Below are positions 49,437-63,096 of a stretch of 64,000 nt of DNA, in pieces. Below the pieces are notes generated by a model, which worked only from the letters and a program-made list of their open reading frames with translations, had not been told where the DNA came from and ran no database searches. Numbering within the stretch: position 1 is the first letter of the stretch; the number at the start of each line of letters is the position of its first letter. The DNA is from Sipunculus nudus. Its lineage: Eukaryota; Annelida; Sipuncula; Golfingiida; Sipunculidae. The position numbers and the translations under genes were made by a program. The DNA is taken from assembly GCA_026874595.1 (NCBI GenBank), contig CM049309.1, positions 7,715,076 through 7,779,075 of the forward strand, given 5' to 3'.

Positions 49437-50780
49437 TGAAGTGGAGAAGGGGGGGGGGGAATTCCAAGAAAATCTGTTGCATGAATGTGAATCATAAGAA
49501 AAAATAATGATGTATTTTTCAGTTGATATTGATAGAAAATTGACCACCTGCAGTTTGTTTTTGTTGGTTTTCAGTCATAGGCAGTTAATGAGCAAAAAGA
49601 ATACAAGTTGGTACTTATAAATTTCAAGAAAATATTGCATTAATTTTTTTCTTTCTGGCTGATGTTAAAAATCATCTAGAGCAAAATATGGTTGTTTACT
49701 GCAGCCAGTTAAATGGAGAAGTATTGTGATATGTAATATCCCCTCTGATAAAAAAGATTAGTTTTTAATGTAATGATATTACCATCATAATATTGTATTT
49801 CCCAAAATCATGTATGGGCCTGAAGTTTCAAAAAGCTTGTGTGCTTCAGAAATATTATTTAAAAGAACCTCAAATAATGTAACCAAAATGTTTTCTTACT
49901 AATACTGTAAACCCTCATTGTATTTTCCATTTCATTGGCTTCAGTAGATTTTTTGTAGTGACAATAAATGCATACAATATTAACTGTTACTATTCAATAT
50001 TAACCTAAACATTCAACAGGTTTTATCTGGAACAGTATAGTGAAATTACTAAAAATTTTCATAGTGTTATATGTGTTAGCTGAACATGTTGCTTTAGTTC
50101 ATTTTCTTTCTAGCACCAGTTTAAACCAGTTATTAGAAAGACAGAGATTGCTCACCCATCCCTCACAATTAAAGATGTGAGTGAGACTTAAAAGTTGTAC
50201 TAGTGACCTACTGATGAAAAAGTGCCACACTAAAAATTAATCCAGGTTCTAAAACTCCTTGAAATACTCTATGTTTTTATTTACCTAAGAATGTCAAAAC
50301 AAGGTCTGTAACAGTAATAAGAATATAAAAACACCATGTGCATAGTATGTAGCAGTATGATCATGTCTTATGCAAAAGTTAGTCTTATACACAAGTTTTT
50401 ACAGTAATTGTAGTAATTTTACAGTTATTTTACTTATTAATGTTTATAGCCATGCAATTAACTATGTATCCAGAGAGATATGTTAATTAATTAAAAGCAA
50501 AATCAGTATATAGACCCATAGACAACAAATTTTAAAAAGCAGGCAATTTGAATATACATACTTAACAGGAAAATTGTATAAAAGTTGTGTTTTTTATTAA
50601 GCTAATTTCAAACTTGATCCCTCCATTCTGTTAAACCACCAGGACGCCTGTAACAGTAGAATCAAGGCAGTCTTAAAATAACAAGTCACATATTATATAA
50701 TGTTGTTGCTTATACAAATTAATAGTTTAATACCATAACCAGCTGGGTCTGTTAATAGTCAACCAGAACAACATCATAAG
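49437..50780. other. Non-coding DNA, no features seen
   Basis: Begins with a G11 tract at 49449-49459, then AT-rich sequence with stops in all frames. Confidence 0.5.
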
Positions 50781-50782
50781 TA

Positions 50783-50972
50783 CAGTAAAACCTTAAAATT
50801 AAGACCACCAAGGGGACCTCGAGAAAGTGGTCGCAATCTAGAAGTGGTCATCTAAGTCAGGTTTAATAATAAAGAGCAAGAAAGAATACAGACTGTGAAC
50901 AAGATCAACTAGTGGTCTTTTTTTTTTGAGGTGGTCCCTAAACCGAGGTGGTTATTATGCTAGGTTGTACTG
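50783..50972. mobile_element. TA-flanked MITE (190 bp), pogo/Tc1-mariner type
   Basis: Ends CAGTAAAACCTTAAAATTAAGACCACC and, reversed, CAGTACAACCTAGCATAATAACCACC share the CAGTA.AACCT and ACCACC blocks; TA lies directly outside on both sides. Inner GTGGTC/GACCAC words also mirror each other. CAGT ends with TA duplication are typical of pogo-like elements of the Tc1/mariner superfamily. No coding capacity. Confidence 0.82.
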
Positions 50973-50974
50973 TA

Positions 50975-53900
50975 TATACTTAAATAACATAAATAACTTG
51001 TGTCACATTTGCTTCAGTATATTGTCACTTCTTTATAAAGTCTTAAAGTTTATCAGCTCTAGCTCTGTGTATTTGTATTGCAACCAATACCATTGTTAAT
51101 TACATGGAGTATGTGAGGAGGCTGTTTATAAATAAGAGTATAGTTAGTAATGAGATCAATTACTGGTTTTGAAGAGAAGATGCAAATTCGTTTTTCATGT
51201 TTATGCAGCCAAAGCCTTGATATTTATCTTTTGAAGGACTGCAGTATATTTGTACATATATGTGTTATAAATTGAAAATTAATGTTGTAAGAGTGTAAAA
51301 GGTTTAGGTCATGAGAAATTCATTAAATAAAAGTTATCACAAATTTAAACCTTCATGAATGTGACATCCCTTCCACAAACAGTTTTCTATACTTTACCTT
51401 ACTGGCATATATGAATGTTGTTTCTGTAGCATCAAAAGAAAAAGGATTGATTTTATGAATTATAACAGAACTTTTATGTTACTTGTAAATTTAAGATTTA
51501 CATAATAAATAATGCCAAATCTTATACTGAAAAAGAATTCAACTCATTCTGTTTCCTTTACGATCGTTCCATATCAGATATTTCAAATTTTGGGTATATA
51601 TTAAATAATCAATGTAAAAATGCCTAATGTATACTCTTTGCAGATTATGTTACTGTGAGATCATGAAAATGGAACCTTCGTGAAACATTGTAATTATGAA
51701 AATCGCAAACATTATACCTGGCGAATACAAAGGTAATTACTAGGTATGTGCCCAGAGTTATATGTGTCAAAAAAGGGTGTAAAGAACATCTTTATGTTAT
51801 TCAAGCAAGTTTTGTAACTGTGAAGTTGTATAACTAATTGTTGTACCCAGAGTAAATGCCTATAATTATATCAGTATTTCTTGGAACTGCAGACATATGA
51901 GATGTTTCTGGTTATAGTTACACTTTAGCTAAATGAAAGTCAATAAGAAATAAATGTCAAGTACAGTATAATTAATGCGAGAAAATAAGGGTGCCAGAGT
52001 TTGATTGTTTCACTATCACTTTAATGGATAAATAATTGTTGATTTTCAAGTGGTGTAATTAATTATTTTGCGGTGACCAAATGTGGAAAATTTAATATCC
52101 ATATTTCTTGGAAGAGTAAGGATGTCTTGATAATTATTTGTAGATAATTATATATTTATTTCTTGGAAGAGCTGACATTTCTCTAGAAAATTTCCATTTT
52201 ATATATCTTTTAATCCTACTAATATCAAAGGACTTATCTGAGATTTAATAAAATGTAATGATCGAATGTCTGACATAAATGGTAAATTAGTGTTTGTCCA
52301 GTGATCTTTTAATATTTTTTGCATCTTTATCAGTGCTGCCATATCATACTAATTTTTTAAAGTATTATACTTTTCTTCAATTATATTTAGACCTTTTTGG
52401 TGTAAATACTTGCTTTTGCAATTTTTCACCAGACATAATTTTCAAGATGGTGAATTTTCGACAATTCACATATTGTGTGCCTTTTGAGAAATCCTGCAAT
52501 ATAATCTGTCAGTGTTTCACAAAAGTCATATGCATTTTGTCATGCAAAGAGTTGCTCGGTAATGAGTTACAAAAGGACAGACATGATATACATAAGCAAC
52601 ATAAAGGATAACTCCTAAAAACACTACTGGTCATTTTCCTGAAGCTTTTTTTTTTTAAAAAAAAGTAGAAAATTTGCACATAAAAGGAAATGTCACATTT
52701 ATCCATAGGTTTATACTCTTCCTAAAATGTTTCTTAAATGATTCAATTTTAATATTTTCTCTTGCTATAATTTGTCATAAGCTTTTGTTAGCCATCACTT
52801 TTTAATCATTTCAGTTTTGATATAATTAATGTTTCAGCATGAACAAAAGTTTATCAAAAATGGTTTTGTGTTATCCATGCCTTGAACAAGGTATAAAGTC
52901 GGAAAAATAAAGTATTTATGTTTTGTTTATTAGGTGTATTGATAAACTGTTATATTTCATTTTTTAATTCTGTAAAGGTAATTATGATGGTCACTTTTAA
53001 TTTACATAATACAGCTGCAGCCTTTTCTTGAGTATCCAGAAAATGTTAATTAATTTAATGGCTTTTATTAAGAAAACGTAAATATATATTCAATTCATTA
53101 AGCAGAAATTCAGAAAAGAGTAAGTTTTTTAAATTTTGTACAATATTTTGGGAAAAATCCAAGAATGTCTTATCCTTTGACAGTAAAAATTGTTTTGGCA
53201 AGTAGTTGTATCAGGTAAAGTTACCGTGGGACCAGAAATTGGTGTTAACTATTTATTACATGAAATATTGACGTTCCTTGTGTTCACAGACAATGGTGGT
53301 TTGATAATATTTATGAATACACTGTAATTAATCACTATTTTGAATTACCTGTTTGCAGGACAATAAACAAAAAATATTTCAGATAGTTTAGCTTTAAAGC
53401 TGGACAATAACATTATTTACTGTGTAAATGGAATTATTACATAATATGTGTGAAGAAGCCTGTGTCAACATATTTTGTGCTTTTGATCAAACTTATGATC
53501 ACACATTAACAAAAAAGCACACACAGTTTATGAATATGTGAAAAGTGCTGTGTCATGCCTATGCTGCATTTTTGTCAAATAAAAATACATAGATAAAAAT
53601 ACTTGTAAAATATGTAGGAAATTTCATTGAAATCGTTTCATTTGATAAAATTTTATTGAGATTTTTTTGAGAATTTTTTATCATAATGGGTATATTACAT
53701 TTAAAATTGTTCAATGTGTGATATGTAGTTGATGATGAGTGATGAATTATCACTACAATGTTAACTTATATATAAAAGAGGGTCAGTCTGTTTAAAATAC
53801 CTTATGTTTTATATGCAAGAATATGTTAACTAATAATATGTTTATGGTTTGTCCATGAATACATTGTTATAAAATAAATAACAATTGTATATCATAATAC

Positions 53901-55777
53901 TATACACAGTGTCTAAATCGTGAATGAAAATTGTAATAGGCTGTATATTTTTCACTGATAATCAGAGACAATTTGATTGCTACAAAAATGTAGAAAGTTA
54001 AAGGCAGTTATTATGGTGAAAGAATAAGAAAATATATAAATGACTGAAAGCAAATAAAAACAAAATAAATGCTTTTATTACTGGGAGTATACACATTTAT
54101 TTACTTGGTTGAATAGTTAATTACATATACATATATTGGAAGCCAAAAAATATTCATTTGAAGATTTCGAAAACTATTTATTTACACCAAACCATGCAGA
54201 GGTCAGATGGTGGATTTATTCAAAGAAGCTGAATGTGAACAATCTCAAACTTATTGGTTTCAGATACATGTAACTTTGATATTTGAAATATATAAATGAA
54301 ATGAAATGATTCATCATATTTAATAATATGAAACATATATCATTTGGCTCTGTCAAATTTCAAATTCATAATATCAAAAAGCCAAAAATTATATTAATAA
54401 GATTTTTTTGTGATTTTCAACTTTTTTATCACTAATTATTGATAAATAATCATTAAATGTGTTCCTTTTGTGTTTAAAAAATACATGCTACAGATATAAT
54501 GTATTTCTTAAAATATCAAGTTATTGACCTGATGAATAAATTAATGATTTTAAGTTTATGAGATGATGCATTTTCATTCATAACCCATGGACAGCTATAA
54601 AGAAACAAACTGTGAATTAACCTTGAAATGTAAATTTTTTTAAATTTTCAAATTTTATATAAATATGAGTATAAATGTATTAGCAGGTTAACAAGATCCA
54701 TAGGTGTGCTGTTTCACCTGAAAGTAAAGTTTATATCCTTAATTTATTAGTTTTATATATTTTAACTGGTTTTGGTTGGGTTTTGTTTTGATGTTACTGT
54801 GAGGATTTTTGTAGTTTTAAATCCATGAAAAATATGTTGAAAATTTTACATTCTTCAGCTTTTAATACAAATATTCCCTGCAAATTGTTATTTATCAATA
54901 AAATGAAAAAGGTATATCTGAAAAAACTTAATGTGGTTCAGAGTGTTTTTCTATAACATGGTAAAGTATTAGGGGTGATCTGCTACTAAATTTTCATAAT
55001 GTATTCTAATGATATCATTCTGTTGTCACAATTTTTTACAATATGTAAACCACGGTTATTTTACATGCTTCTGAAACAAACTGGTATACACCACATGAAC
55101 TGTAGATCGTAATATGATAAATTCTGATAAAATTATTAAGAATTAGAATTAGTAATTGTTGCATGCAGTACAGCAATATAAAGATAGAAGTTACCAGAGC
55201 TGTCAGAAATGTTGACGTTCTAAACTCACCAGAATATGTAATTATCATTTAAATAGTACCAGCATTAAATTGAGTTTAAACTGCACACAAGGTAACCTTG
55301 TAATGTAATTAACAAAGCAATTAGTTTAGAATATTATATAACTTTTCTTTATATGATGTATGAATGTATATTACTTTGAAGGAATATTTAAGATGCCTTC
55401 ATGCGGTATAATGTACTAAATATAACTACTTCTAAATATAGCAAATACAGTCATAATTAGTTTATGAGTTAATACCAGTTATATTTTTACTGGACAATAA
55501 CTTCATTTTTAATTCATTCATATATTAATATCAAAATAATCAGTGTATTATATTTATGCTTTGCAATAATGATAAAATATTAACATAAGCTGTATTTCAA
55601 TATTCTGTAAAATTATAATTTGTAAATGTATAAGACTTGTCTTCAGTTAAATCTTTTTAGTGAAATCTATCACTTTCTGGAATTCTAGGCAATAAGTTCA
55701 GCATATTTTGGATGGCTTTTATGCTCTCTTTAGAGTCAGTACTGTCATGTTTCTGACTCTGTGTGTGTCTGTGTGTC
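50975..55777. other. Very AT-rich non-coding DNA, no features seen
   Basis: Long stretch with no repeats, hairpins or coding signals that I can support. ORFs near 52.3-52.7, 53.6 and 55.1 kb are of the kind expected by chance in AT-rich DNA. Confidence 0.5.
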
Positions 55778-55794
55778 GGGGGGGGGGGGGGGGG
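55778..55794. repeat. G17 homopolymer next to GTGT repeats
   Basis: Seventeen G preceded by GTGTGTGTCTGTGTGTC. Long enough to form quadruplexes and to cause sequencing error. Confidence 0.95.
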
Positions 55795-56991
55795 TTACTC
55801 TTTAATTTGTCATATTTCCGCTCTTTTCATGTTAAAATGTTTTTATATGTATCTGTTCATTGTTTACACAGAAAGTCCTGCATGTAAAAATTGCTTAAAT
55901 CATTTCAGTAAAGAACTGCATTTGATCATTTTTTCTTCAATGGTAGAACATTCCTCTTAAGTGTGTATTTTCTGAAATATCCCAGAAAAAAATTTAAAAG
56001 GGGATCAATTAATTTAGTCTGTCAGAAAAATGGTTCATTGAAGTAAAATTTAAGTTTATTTTCGAAAAATTCATCTGTTATCACATGTAGCCATTTTCTT
56101 GATTTCTTATTCACCCATAACTTCCATAACACCCAATGAACTTCTGTATTTTTCTTATCCTGAGAAAAGTCTCCTTGACACAAAATAAATTTATAAAGAA
56201 CATTCTTGGGATAAATGAATTGCTTCCTCTAATCCTATATTTTTCTTATCACTTGGAGATTAAAACAGATTAAATGTGAAAGAAAATATGACAATGCCAT
56301 TTGAAATGATTGAACCTTTTTACTGATAATAAAGAAGGTGAAAGAGAAAATAAGTAATTTATTTTAAATTTTTGCTTCTTTCTTCTCACACAAATTAACA
56401 ATCAACTTTTAAAAAGGAGAGTCATACTTTCAGGCAATAGGCAAGGTACAAATCCATGTTTGTTTTATTATTTTTTCTGAGTGGGTTTTGGATGTTTTGA
56501 AATGTTATGTCAAAATATAATGGTTTTATCAGCTTTGTTTTAAGAACAGATTAGTTTTCAGTTCACAACATTTTATATTTGAAATTTTCAGGAATACTGG
56601 TAATTCTCGGATCTGTTTAATATGGTACATGTCTCTTTGATATCATGAAGGTGTTATTCTCTTAATACACCTGAGTTCATTTTCATTGTTATTTATATTA
56701 AGTGTCAGCCAGGCAATTAAATATTTTAATTATTTAATTCTCACATATATTATGGAAATTGTCCAGTAAGTTCTTTTTCTTTCTATGATTTATTCTGAAA
56801 TTGCAGTTTAAATACACTGGTATTCAAGTATGAAGTATGAATGGTGATAAATCCTCAGATTCATTTTGTTTAATAGATTAGTATAATATAGCCATATTGA
56901 CATGAAATATTTCTCAGCAATATGAAAAAAATTGGTATTTGACGGAGAAAAGCATCCATGTGCTCTGTGAGTATGTTTTTTTCCTTGGCAG

Positions 56992-57059
56992 TATTTTACA
57001 TGACAGGCAACATGACAGATAAACTTGTAATAGACGGGAGGTTCAAGATACAAAGACCG
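56992..57059 (+). other. Possible short exon, unknown product
   Basis: Preceded by a good acceptor (TTTTTTTCCTTGGCAG ending at 56991) and followed by a donor-like GTATGT. One frame through it is open and reads FYMTGNMTDKLVIDGRFKIQ. It does not match SMAD. At 68 bp and with no homology it may well be chance. Confidence 0.18.
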
Positions 57060-57224
57060 GTATGTCCTTTGTTTGAAAACCATATAAAAGAATTAACAAG
57101 CATAGAGGGAGATGGCTGGTTCCCTGTCAGGTATGTAATATAGCTGGCATACATTATGTGTGATTAATTCTTTACTAAGCACAGCAGCATTAGTCATGGT
57201 ACAGCTCAACTATGATACCTGTTG

Positions 57225-57625
57225 ATATTTGGGTGCAATTTTTTTCTCTTCTTCCGGGTACTTAATGGTTCATATGGATAGTCTGAAATAATGGGGGTCT
57301 TTGGGTATGTCATGCCAGCATCCAGTCTTTGTGTGACAATGACGATGGGGGAGGTATGATGCTTCAAAGAACGACCGGGATTCCTGTCTCCGTAGAGGTA
57401 ATGGAGGATGAGGACTGGGTGATGGGTCACCTGGATACAGGCCAGGGAATAGGGTCAGGTAAATACTGACTTGACAAGCCCCGCCCACCAAAACGCATGT
57501 CCATTAGTAAGGTTTTTAAACGCTCACAGGTAACGACAGCCTTTAGGATTATTAATATAGCGAAGCCCCTGGTGTGAAAGCTATGATTGGATTTTAATAT
57601 CCGCTGATGTTTTCCATTTGTTTCG
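57225..57625. other. G+C-richer island with open frames on both strands
   Basis: Sharply less AT-rich than its flanks. The + strand has an open frame at about 57288-57471 including VSVEVMEDEDWVMGHLDTG, and the minus strand has overlapping open frames (57430-57206 and 57491-57270), the former preceded by CTGTATCCAG and reading DRNPGRSLKHHTS. None matches a family I know. It could be an exon of an unrecognised gene or a conserved non-coding element. Confidence 0.3.
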
Positions 57626-59779
57626 TGTCTCACCATATCAGTGAAATGTAAAAAGAAAATTTTTTATCATTACAATTCTTGCAGTAAAAAGTGTAATATA
57701 CTCAACAATTTTGCAATGGACAGCTGTGGCGTACAGAAATAATACCTCTTTATAGCATGGACCTGGGTATGGTGTTCCTGGCAATTCCATCACATTTTCA
57801 TTTTTTCCAAGAATCAGCATACAGTTTTGAAAAAGTATTACTTGTTGTGATATCACTTGAATATTAAAAGTATCATATATGGATACTGTTCATTTTGTTT
57901 GCTTAGCAAATAAACTTTGTACCAGTACAGGTACTAAGATAGCGTTATCATGTGTCCTGTTTAATTAATATTTGTAGTTAATTGTAAAGGAAGTCCTAAT
58001 GTAATTTTGATCACTAGAACTGTATAATTTATGAGTTTGGAAGGTATATTTTTGTTTGGTAATTGATTAAACTGTATTTCATAGATCAATTTTAGAAATT
58101 GATCTATTATAATCTTTCTAGTAAAATTCATTTTTACAAACACTTAACAAACAAAATTTATTAGTGTTAAATAATATATATATTTTTAAATCTTATATAT
58201 ATTAAAATTTATCTTATTCTTAAAATAAATTTTATAGGACCCTGGATAATTTCAAATTATTTTTCTGGTGATATAAAAGAGAAATTATAGGTTTAATAAT
58301 TATTAAATTGATAAATATGATTGATAATTTGTGATTTGATAAAACTTATCATCATGATACCAGGATTTACTTTGAAAATAAAAAATATTTAATGATATAG
58401 AAACCAGCAACTAACTTTAATTGGTAAAACTAAAACTCTGCCAGAATCAAACCTTGCTATCCAGGGTCGCCAAGCAACTTATGAACAAACATGACTCTTT
58501 AAGTTATAAATATCTACAAATTGCATTTGTCTACAAAAGTTTCTCAAAAATTGATACAGCCAACTCCCGGCTTAGAAAAAGACTGAATGATGCTCTGTGA
58601 CAGTGATGCTGGGTGATGGGAGGCAGCCATGTTGCTGCACCATGCTTGGTCAGATGTCATGTAATACTGACGTCTTAACATGATGAAGGTAAAGTCACAG
58701 GACATACAAAGTTCAAACAAGCCGTAAAATGCATTTTCTTGAGTGATCATGTCAGTGAAGAAAATGAAGTATATTGCTTTTTTTTTGCATATTGTCATAA
58801 AGTGATGATCTGTAGCTGATGATTGAATAATATACATGACTTGTAAATTAAAAGTAAGATATATCATTAAGAACAGATAAGTAATTATAAAAATAAGGTA
58901 AAAGATTCCTTTTTAAAGTCATATTGCAGCTTAGCACTTCACCATTACTACAAACCGCAAACTTCCAGGTACACTTATCATTGGCCTGGACCAAGTATCA
59001 ACTAGATATTCCTACTGACAACAATATAACATGATCTGTATATAAAATTTGGCATATCTGTTTATATACGTATTAATGCCAATGAGTCATTTTTCTCACT
59101 GTTGCAGTTATATATATATACAGTGCACAAATTAGGCGTCATCTTTCATTGTGTTTTAGATTTATATATTGAGACCTTTTCTGGTATATTTCACTGAATG
59201 GGTAAGACGTGTGTCCTTAGGTTCAGGTCCCAAGGTATATGTCACAGTGTACACGGGGAAACAGTTCAGTTCAGAACTCCACTTGTTGAGATGGGAATTC
59301 CCAAATCACGCTAGTTCTTATCTTTTACAAATGATGTGATTACACTTTTAATTATTGGAACTCATTTTATACTTACACGTTATATTACTAATACATAAAT
59401 ATAATATGTAAAGTATCATTTGTATGTATCATATGTGAAAGTTTAAAACTATAAACATAGAATAAACTTATTCAGTATTAAAAAATATAGAAGATATATT
59501 ATATGTTACACAGTATATGTTAATGTCATATGTTATCTTTTGTGAAACATTTCCCCTTCAGTATATTGCTTTAAATAAGCATCCTTCCTAGAAAGAAGTT
59601 TAATACTTAGAAAACAATTATTAACCTGATTTTTCTGTGTTTCTCTCACATTTAGTTGAAATAACACACATTTAAACTTTGAGTCATACAGCTTAATACA
59701 AAAAGCATGACTTTTTCATGAATTCCACCCAAAACTTGGCATTGCAAAATTGAACAAAGGGATGTTTTGTCTACAGGTG

Positions 59780-60030
59780 ATAACTGAATTTAACCCGGCT
59801 GATAAGCCAGTGTATCAGGGAGAACAGCCATGGCTGCGCTGAAGGGTTGAGTTTGCATGGAACTCTGGGATATGCTTGTCTGCGGTAGCATTCCAGCAAC
59901 TCCCTGGTCTGTCTGATGTGGGCCGATCGTTGCCAGCTTTCTCTGGTATACACTGTATGTCGATCATTCTCAAAGATGAAGCGCTGTTGACCGATTCTCT
60001 GTTTACTGTGATAACAAAAAAACCCTGTCT
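59780..60030. other. Second small G+C-richer island
   Basis: Short open frames on both strands (plus 59876-60082, minus 60042-59815), no recognised domain or splice pair. Surrounding DNA is AT-rich and featureless. Confidence 0.25.
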
Positions 60031-60689
60031 AAAGGATTCCAAATATGTACTGATTAAATACCCTAAATGTCCAGTAAATTAACAAATACATCATAAGACT
60101 CTTGTGAAACTGTGTCAGTTCTGCATCAGCCTCCATTAGTTTCCTGCGGTACTGACTCTTATGCCAGAAGTGGTTTCTGTATAGACCTGTTCATAGCCTT
60201 TTCTGTGAAATATATACCATATACGTTTTTTCCATTATTTGATTTTATATAGCTGAATATAATTTCTACATAATTCATCGTGAGATTGTGAAAATATGTG
60301 ATAATTTTAGATCATTAAGTATTTTTGCAAAATCTGTTGGATTTGTTTCTGTACTGTTAAAAGACAATATATTATCTATGAATTAGTAATTATAGTACAT
60401 AAACATTACATAAACTATAAATATTTAATTGGATTGACTTCGGATGGATTTACAAACATAGGATAATTTTTACATCTGTGTAAATAAAATACAGATTGAA
60501 AAAAATGTATTTTCTTTTTGTTTAAAAATTTATTTAATTCAGTACTGCATGCTAAGTGAATAGTTAAAGAAATATGCATCTTAACTGAATAAAAGGAATG
60601 TATTTATTAGTAACACAACTACTTTTGGAGAAACATTATGAATTTTATATGTCTGAAGTTCAGTAGAATCAAGTAGTTGCCGTTGAACT

Positions 60690-61500
60690 GCAGATAGAAT
60701 CTGTAAACAGTGAATCATACCAAAGTAAATTATAGAATCTGTGAATGATGTAACAGACCAAATCAACTTATAATATCTGTAAATGATTTAACAAACCTAA
60801 TTTAATTATAACATCTGTAAATGATGTAACAAACCAAATTAAATTATAAAAATCTGTAACTGATATAACAGACCAAATTAAATTATAGAATCTGCAATTG
60901 ATATAACAGGCCAAAATAAACTATATAATCTGTAACTGATATTCCTGCCGGAGTAGTTAATGGTATATATCACAGACCAAATTAAGGTATAGAATCTGTA
61001 ACTGATATAACATACCAAATAAACTATAGAATCTGTAACTGATATAACATACCAAATTAAGGTATAGAATCTGTAACTGATATAACATACCAAATAAACT
61101 ATAGAATCTGTAACTGATATATCATACCAAATAAACTATAGAATCTGTAACTGATATAACATACCAAATAAACTATAGAATCTGTAACTGATATAACATA
61201 CCAAATAAACTATAGAATCTGTAACTGATATAACATACCAAATAAACTATAGAATCTGTAACTGATATAACATACCAAATAAACTATAGAATCTGTAACT
61301 GATATAACATACCAAATAAACTATAGAATCTGTAACTGATATAACATACCAAATAAACTATAGAATCTGTAACTGATATAACATACCAAATAAACTATAG
61401 AATCTGTAACTGATATAAATTAATCTGTAACAGATTATAACAGACCAAATTAAATAATAGAATCCATAACTGATATAACAGAACAAATTATATTTTAGAA
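60690..61500. repeat. 37-bp minisatellite, about 20 copies, homogenised core
   Basis: The core unit holds ATAGAATCTGTAACTG, ATATAACATACC and AAATAAACT. From about 61090 to 61410 successive units are almost identical at exactly 37 bp. Units at both edges (60690-60960 and 61410-61500) are diverged and 37-40 bp long. Between 60960 and 61090 two variants (with AAGGT or AAACT) alternate. A short foreign-looking stretch with CCTGCCGGAGTAG (60941-60965) interrupts one unit. The minus-strand ORF 61093-60878 is a repeat artefact. Confidence 0.95.
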
Positions 61501-62710
61501 CCTGTAATGGTACTGAATAAACAACACTTTGGTTATAGAATCTTTATTTGTATTTTTTACTAGTCAGTTTATAGGAGTTGTAACTGTATTGAATTAAACT
61601 GTACAAGTTTATTTAGTTAATTATATAAAAGTTATAGAATATAAACTATATCTCTATAGAATGTACAGTATTACCTTACATATAGTTAAAATCTTCATCC
61701 TAATGTTTGTAAAAAATTATTTAAACAGCTAACATAATTGATTAATTATTCTTGTGTTTAATGCAGATTAAATGATACTTAATGAAACATATCACAGCTG
61801 CAATCAAGGTAAATTAATGTCTAAGAAAAATTATCATACAATGGTTATCTCAATAGCTTATAGTGTTACCTACAGAGGTGATACAATTTTAGCATACAGT
61901 TAACTTTTATAGAGAAAATGCTTTTAAACAACATCTAATTTCAGTTTAGTTTGGGACTCATGAAGTATGTGTCATTATATATATAAGGATATCACTATGT
62001 CTTATATAATATAAAGTGATCTTACACTTTGTCAGCCAAGGTGTAACACATAATACAGCATTACTGAGATATTTATGTTTTGATAATCTCATATGGTACG
62101 CTTTCCTACCTATTTTTTTAAAGAAACATGGTGAAATTGTAATTTTGTAATTGTATAGAAAATGTACTGCTCAGTGTTATATTATCCATTGTCTATAATG
62201 AGGAGACTTTGTCATACTCTTTATTAATGTTGATCACTTCATCATCATTCTTACAATATATTTGTGGTAGGAATTGGTTTTAAATTTATAATAGATGATT
62301 GAAAAGTAAAAACAACGGATGATTGATTATTTTATGTACTTTCTATTTTACTTTGAAATCTGCTGTATACTAGTACCTAAAATATTGAACCCAGTAAATA
62401 GTGTGACATGTACATCGGTATTCAAAATAAAACCATCAATCCACCCGCATCCAACGTTGACTTGCCATTAAATAATTGCTGGCTGCTGGCAAGATTCTAT
62501 TTTGATGCTGTTTGTTACTTTGTGTTCATATATCTCTGACAAGATTAAATTCTTTGCATGTGCATACATAATCATTTTTAATCGATTATGCTAAAAGGCA
62601 ATTGAATTAATTGATTTTGAAAGAAAACGACCAATCATCCATTTAGTTTATTGATTGGGTATCCACTGCAGTAAATGTATAAATTACCAGAACCAGCAGC
62701 ATTCAAATCA
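61501..62710. other. Non-coding DNA, no features seen
   Basis: AT-rich with no recognisable structure. Confidence 0.5.
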
Positions 62711-63096
62711 TTTTCACATGCAACCTTTTACATCCAGGTTTTAGTGTGAATAGCACACTAAAATAGCAAAATATCACACAAAATAGCACACTAAAATAGC
62801 AAAATGACACACAATATAGTAAAATGGCACACAAAATAGTAAAAATAACACTAAAATAGCAAAATAACACACAAAATAGCAAAATAACACAAAATAGCAG
62901 ACCTCATGAGTGGTTTCAAGAAACCATCAGAATGTACATGTCAGGGATGATACACTAAATAACCTCAGGGGAAAGTGTTCATGCGAGAATCTATCTGTGG
63001 AATGAGTTTGGTGGCAAGGAGTTGGTATCGGCAATGTTTAGAGGGACATAACGCTTTTTTCCCCATACCTAAACCCTCAAATAATAGTGGGATTCA
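62711..63096 (+). mobile_element. Dispersed repeat family H, copy 3, with internal minisatellite
   Basis: ACATGCAACC, then an expansion, then CCTCATGAGTGGTTTCAAGAAACCAT, GAATCTATCTGTGGAATGAG, TTTGGTGGCAAGGAG, CCTAAACCCTCAAATAATAG and TGGGATTCAC, colinear with copies 1 and 2. The expansion at 62750-62905 replaces the place where other copies have a single GCAAAATGGC. Confidence 0.75.
62750..62905. repeat. Short tandem repeat (AGCAAAATRRCACACAAAAT)
   Basis: Seven to eight imperfect units of about 17-22 bp combining AGCAAAAT and CACAC words, inside family H copy 3. Confidence 0.88.

Noticed and set aside
57206-57491. Minus-strand frames as a protein-coding gene
   Set aside because: Three overlapping frames are open at once and none matches a family. 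Reported only as an island of unknown nature.
60878-61093. ORF with repeated SYRFYTLIW words on the minus strand
   Set aside because: A reading of the 37-bp minisatellite; the 37-bp period shifts frame and the ORF ends where units change.
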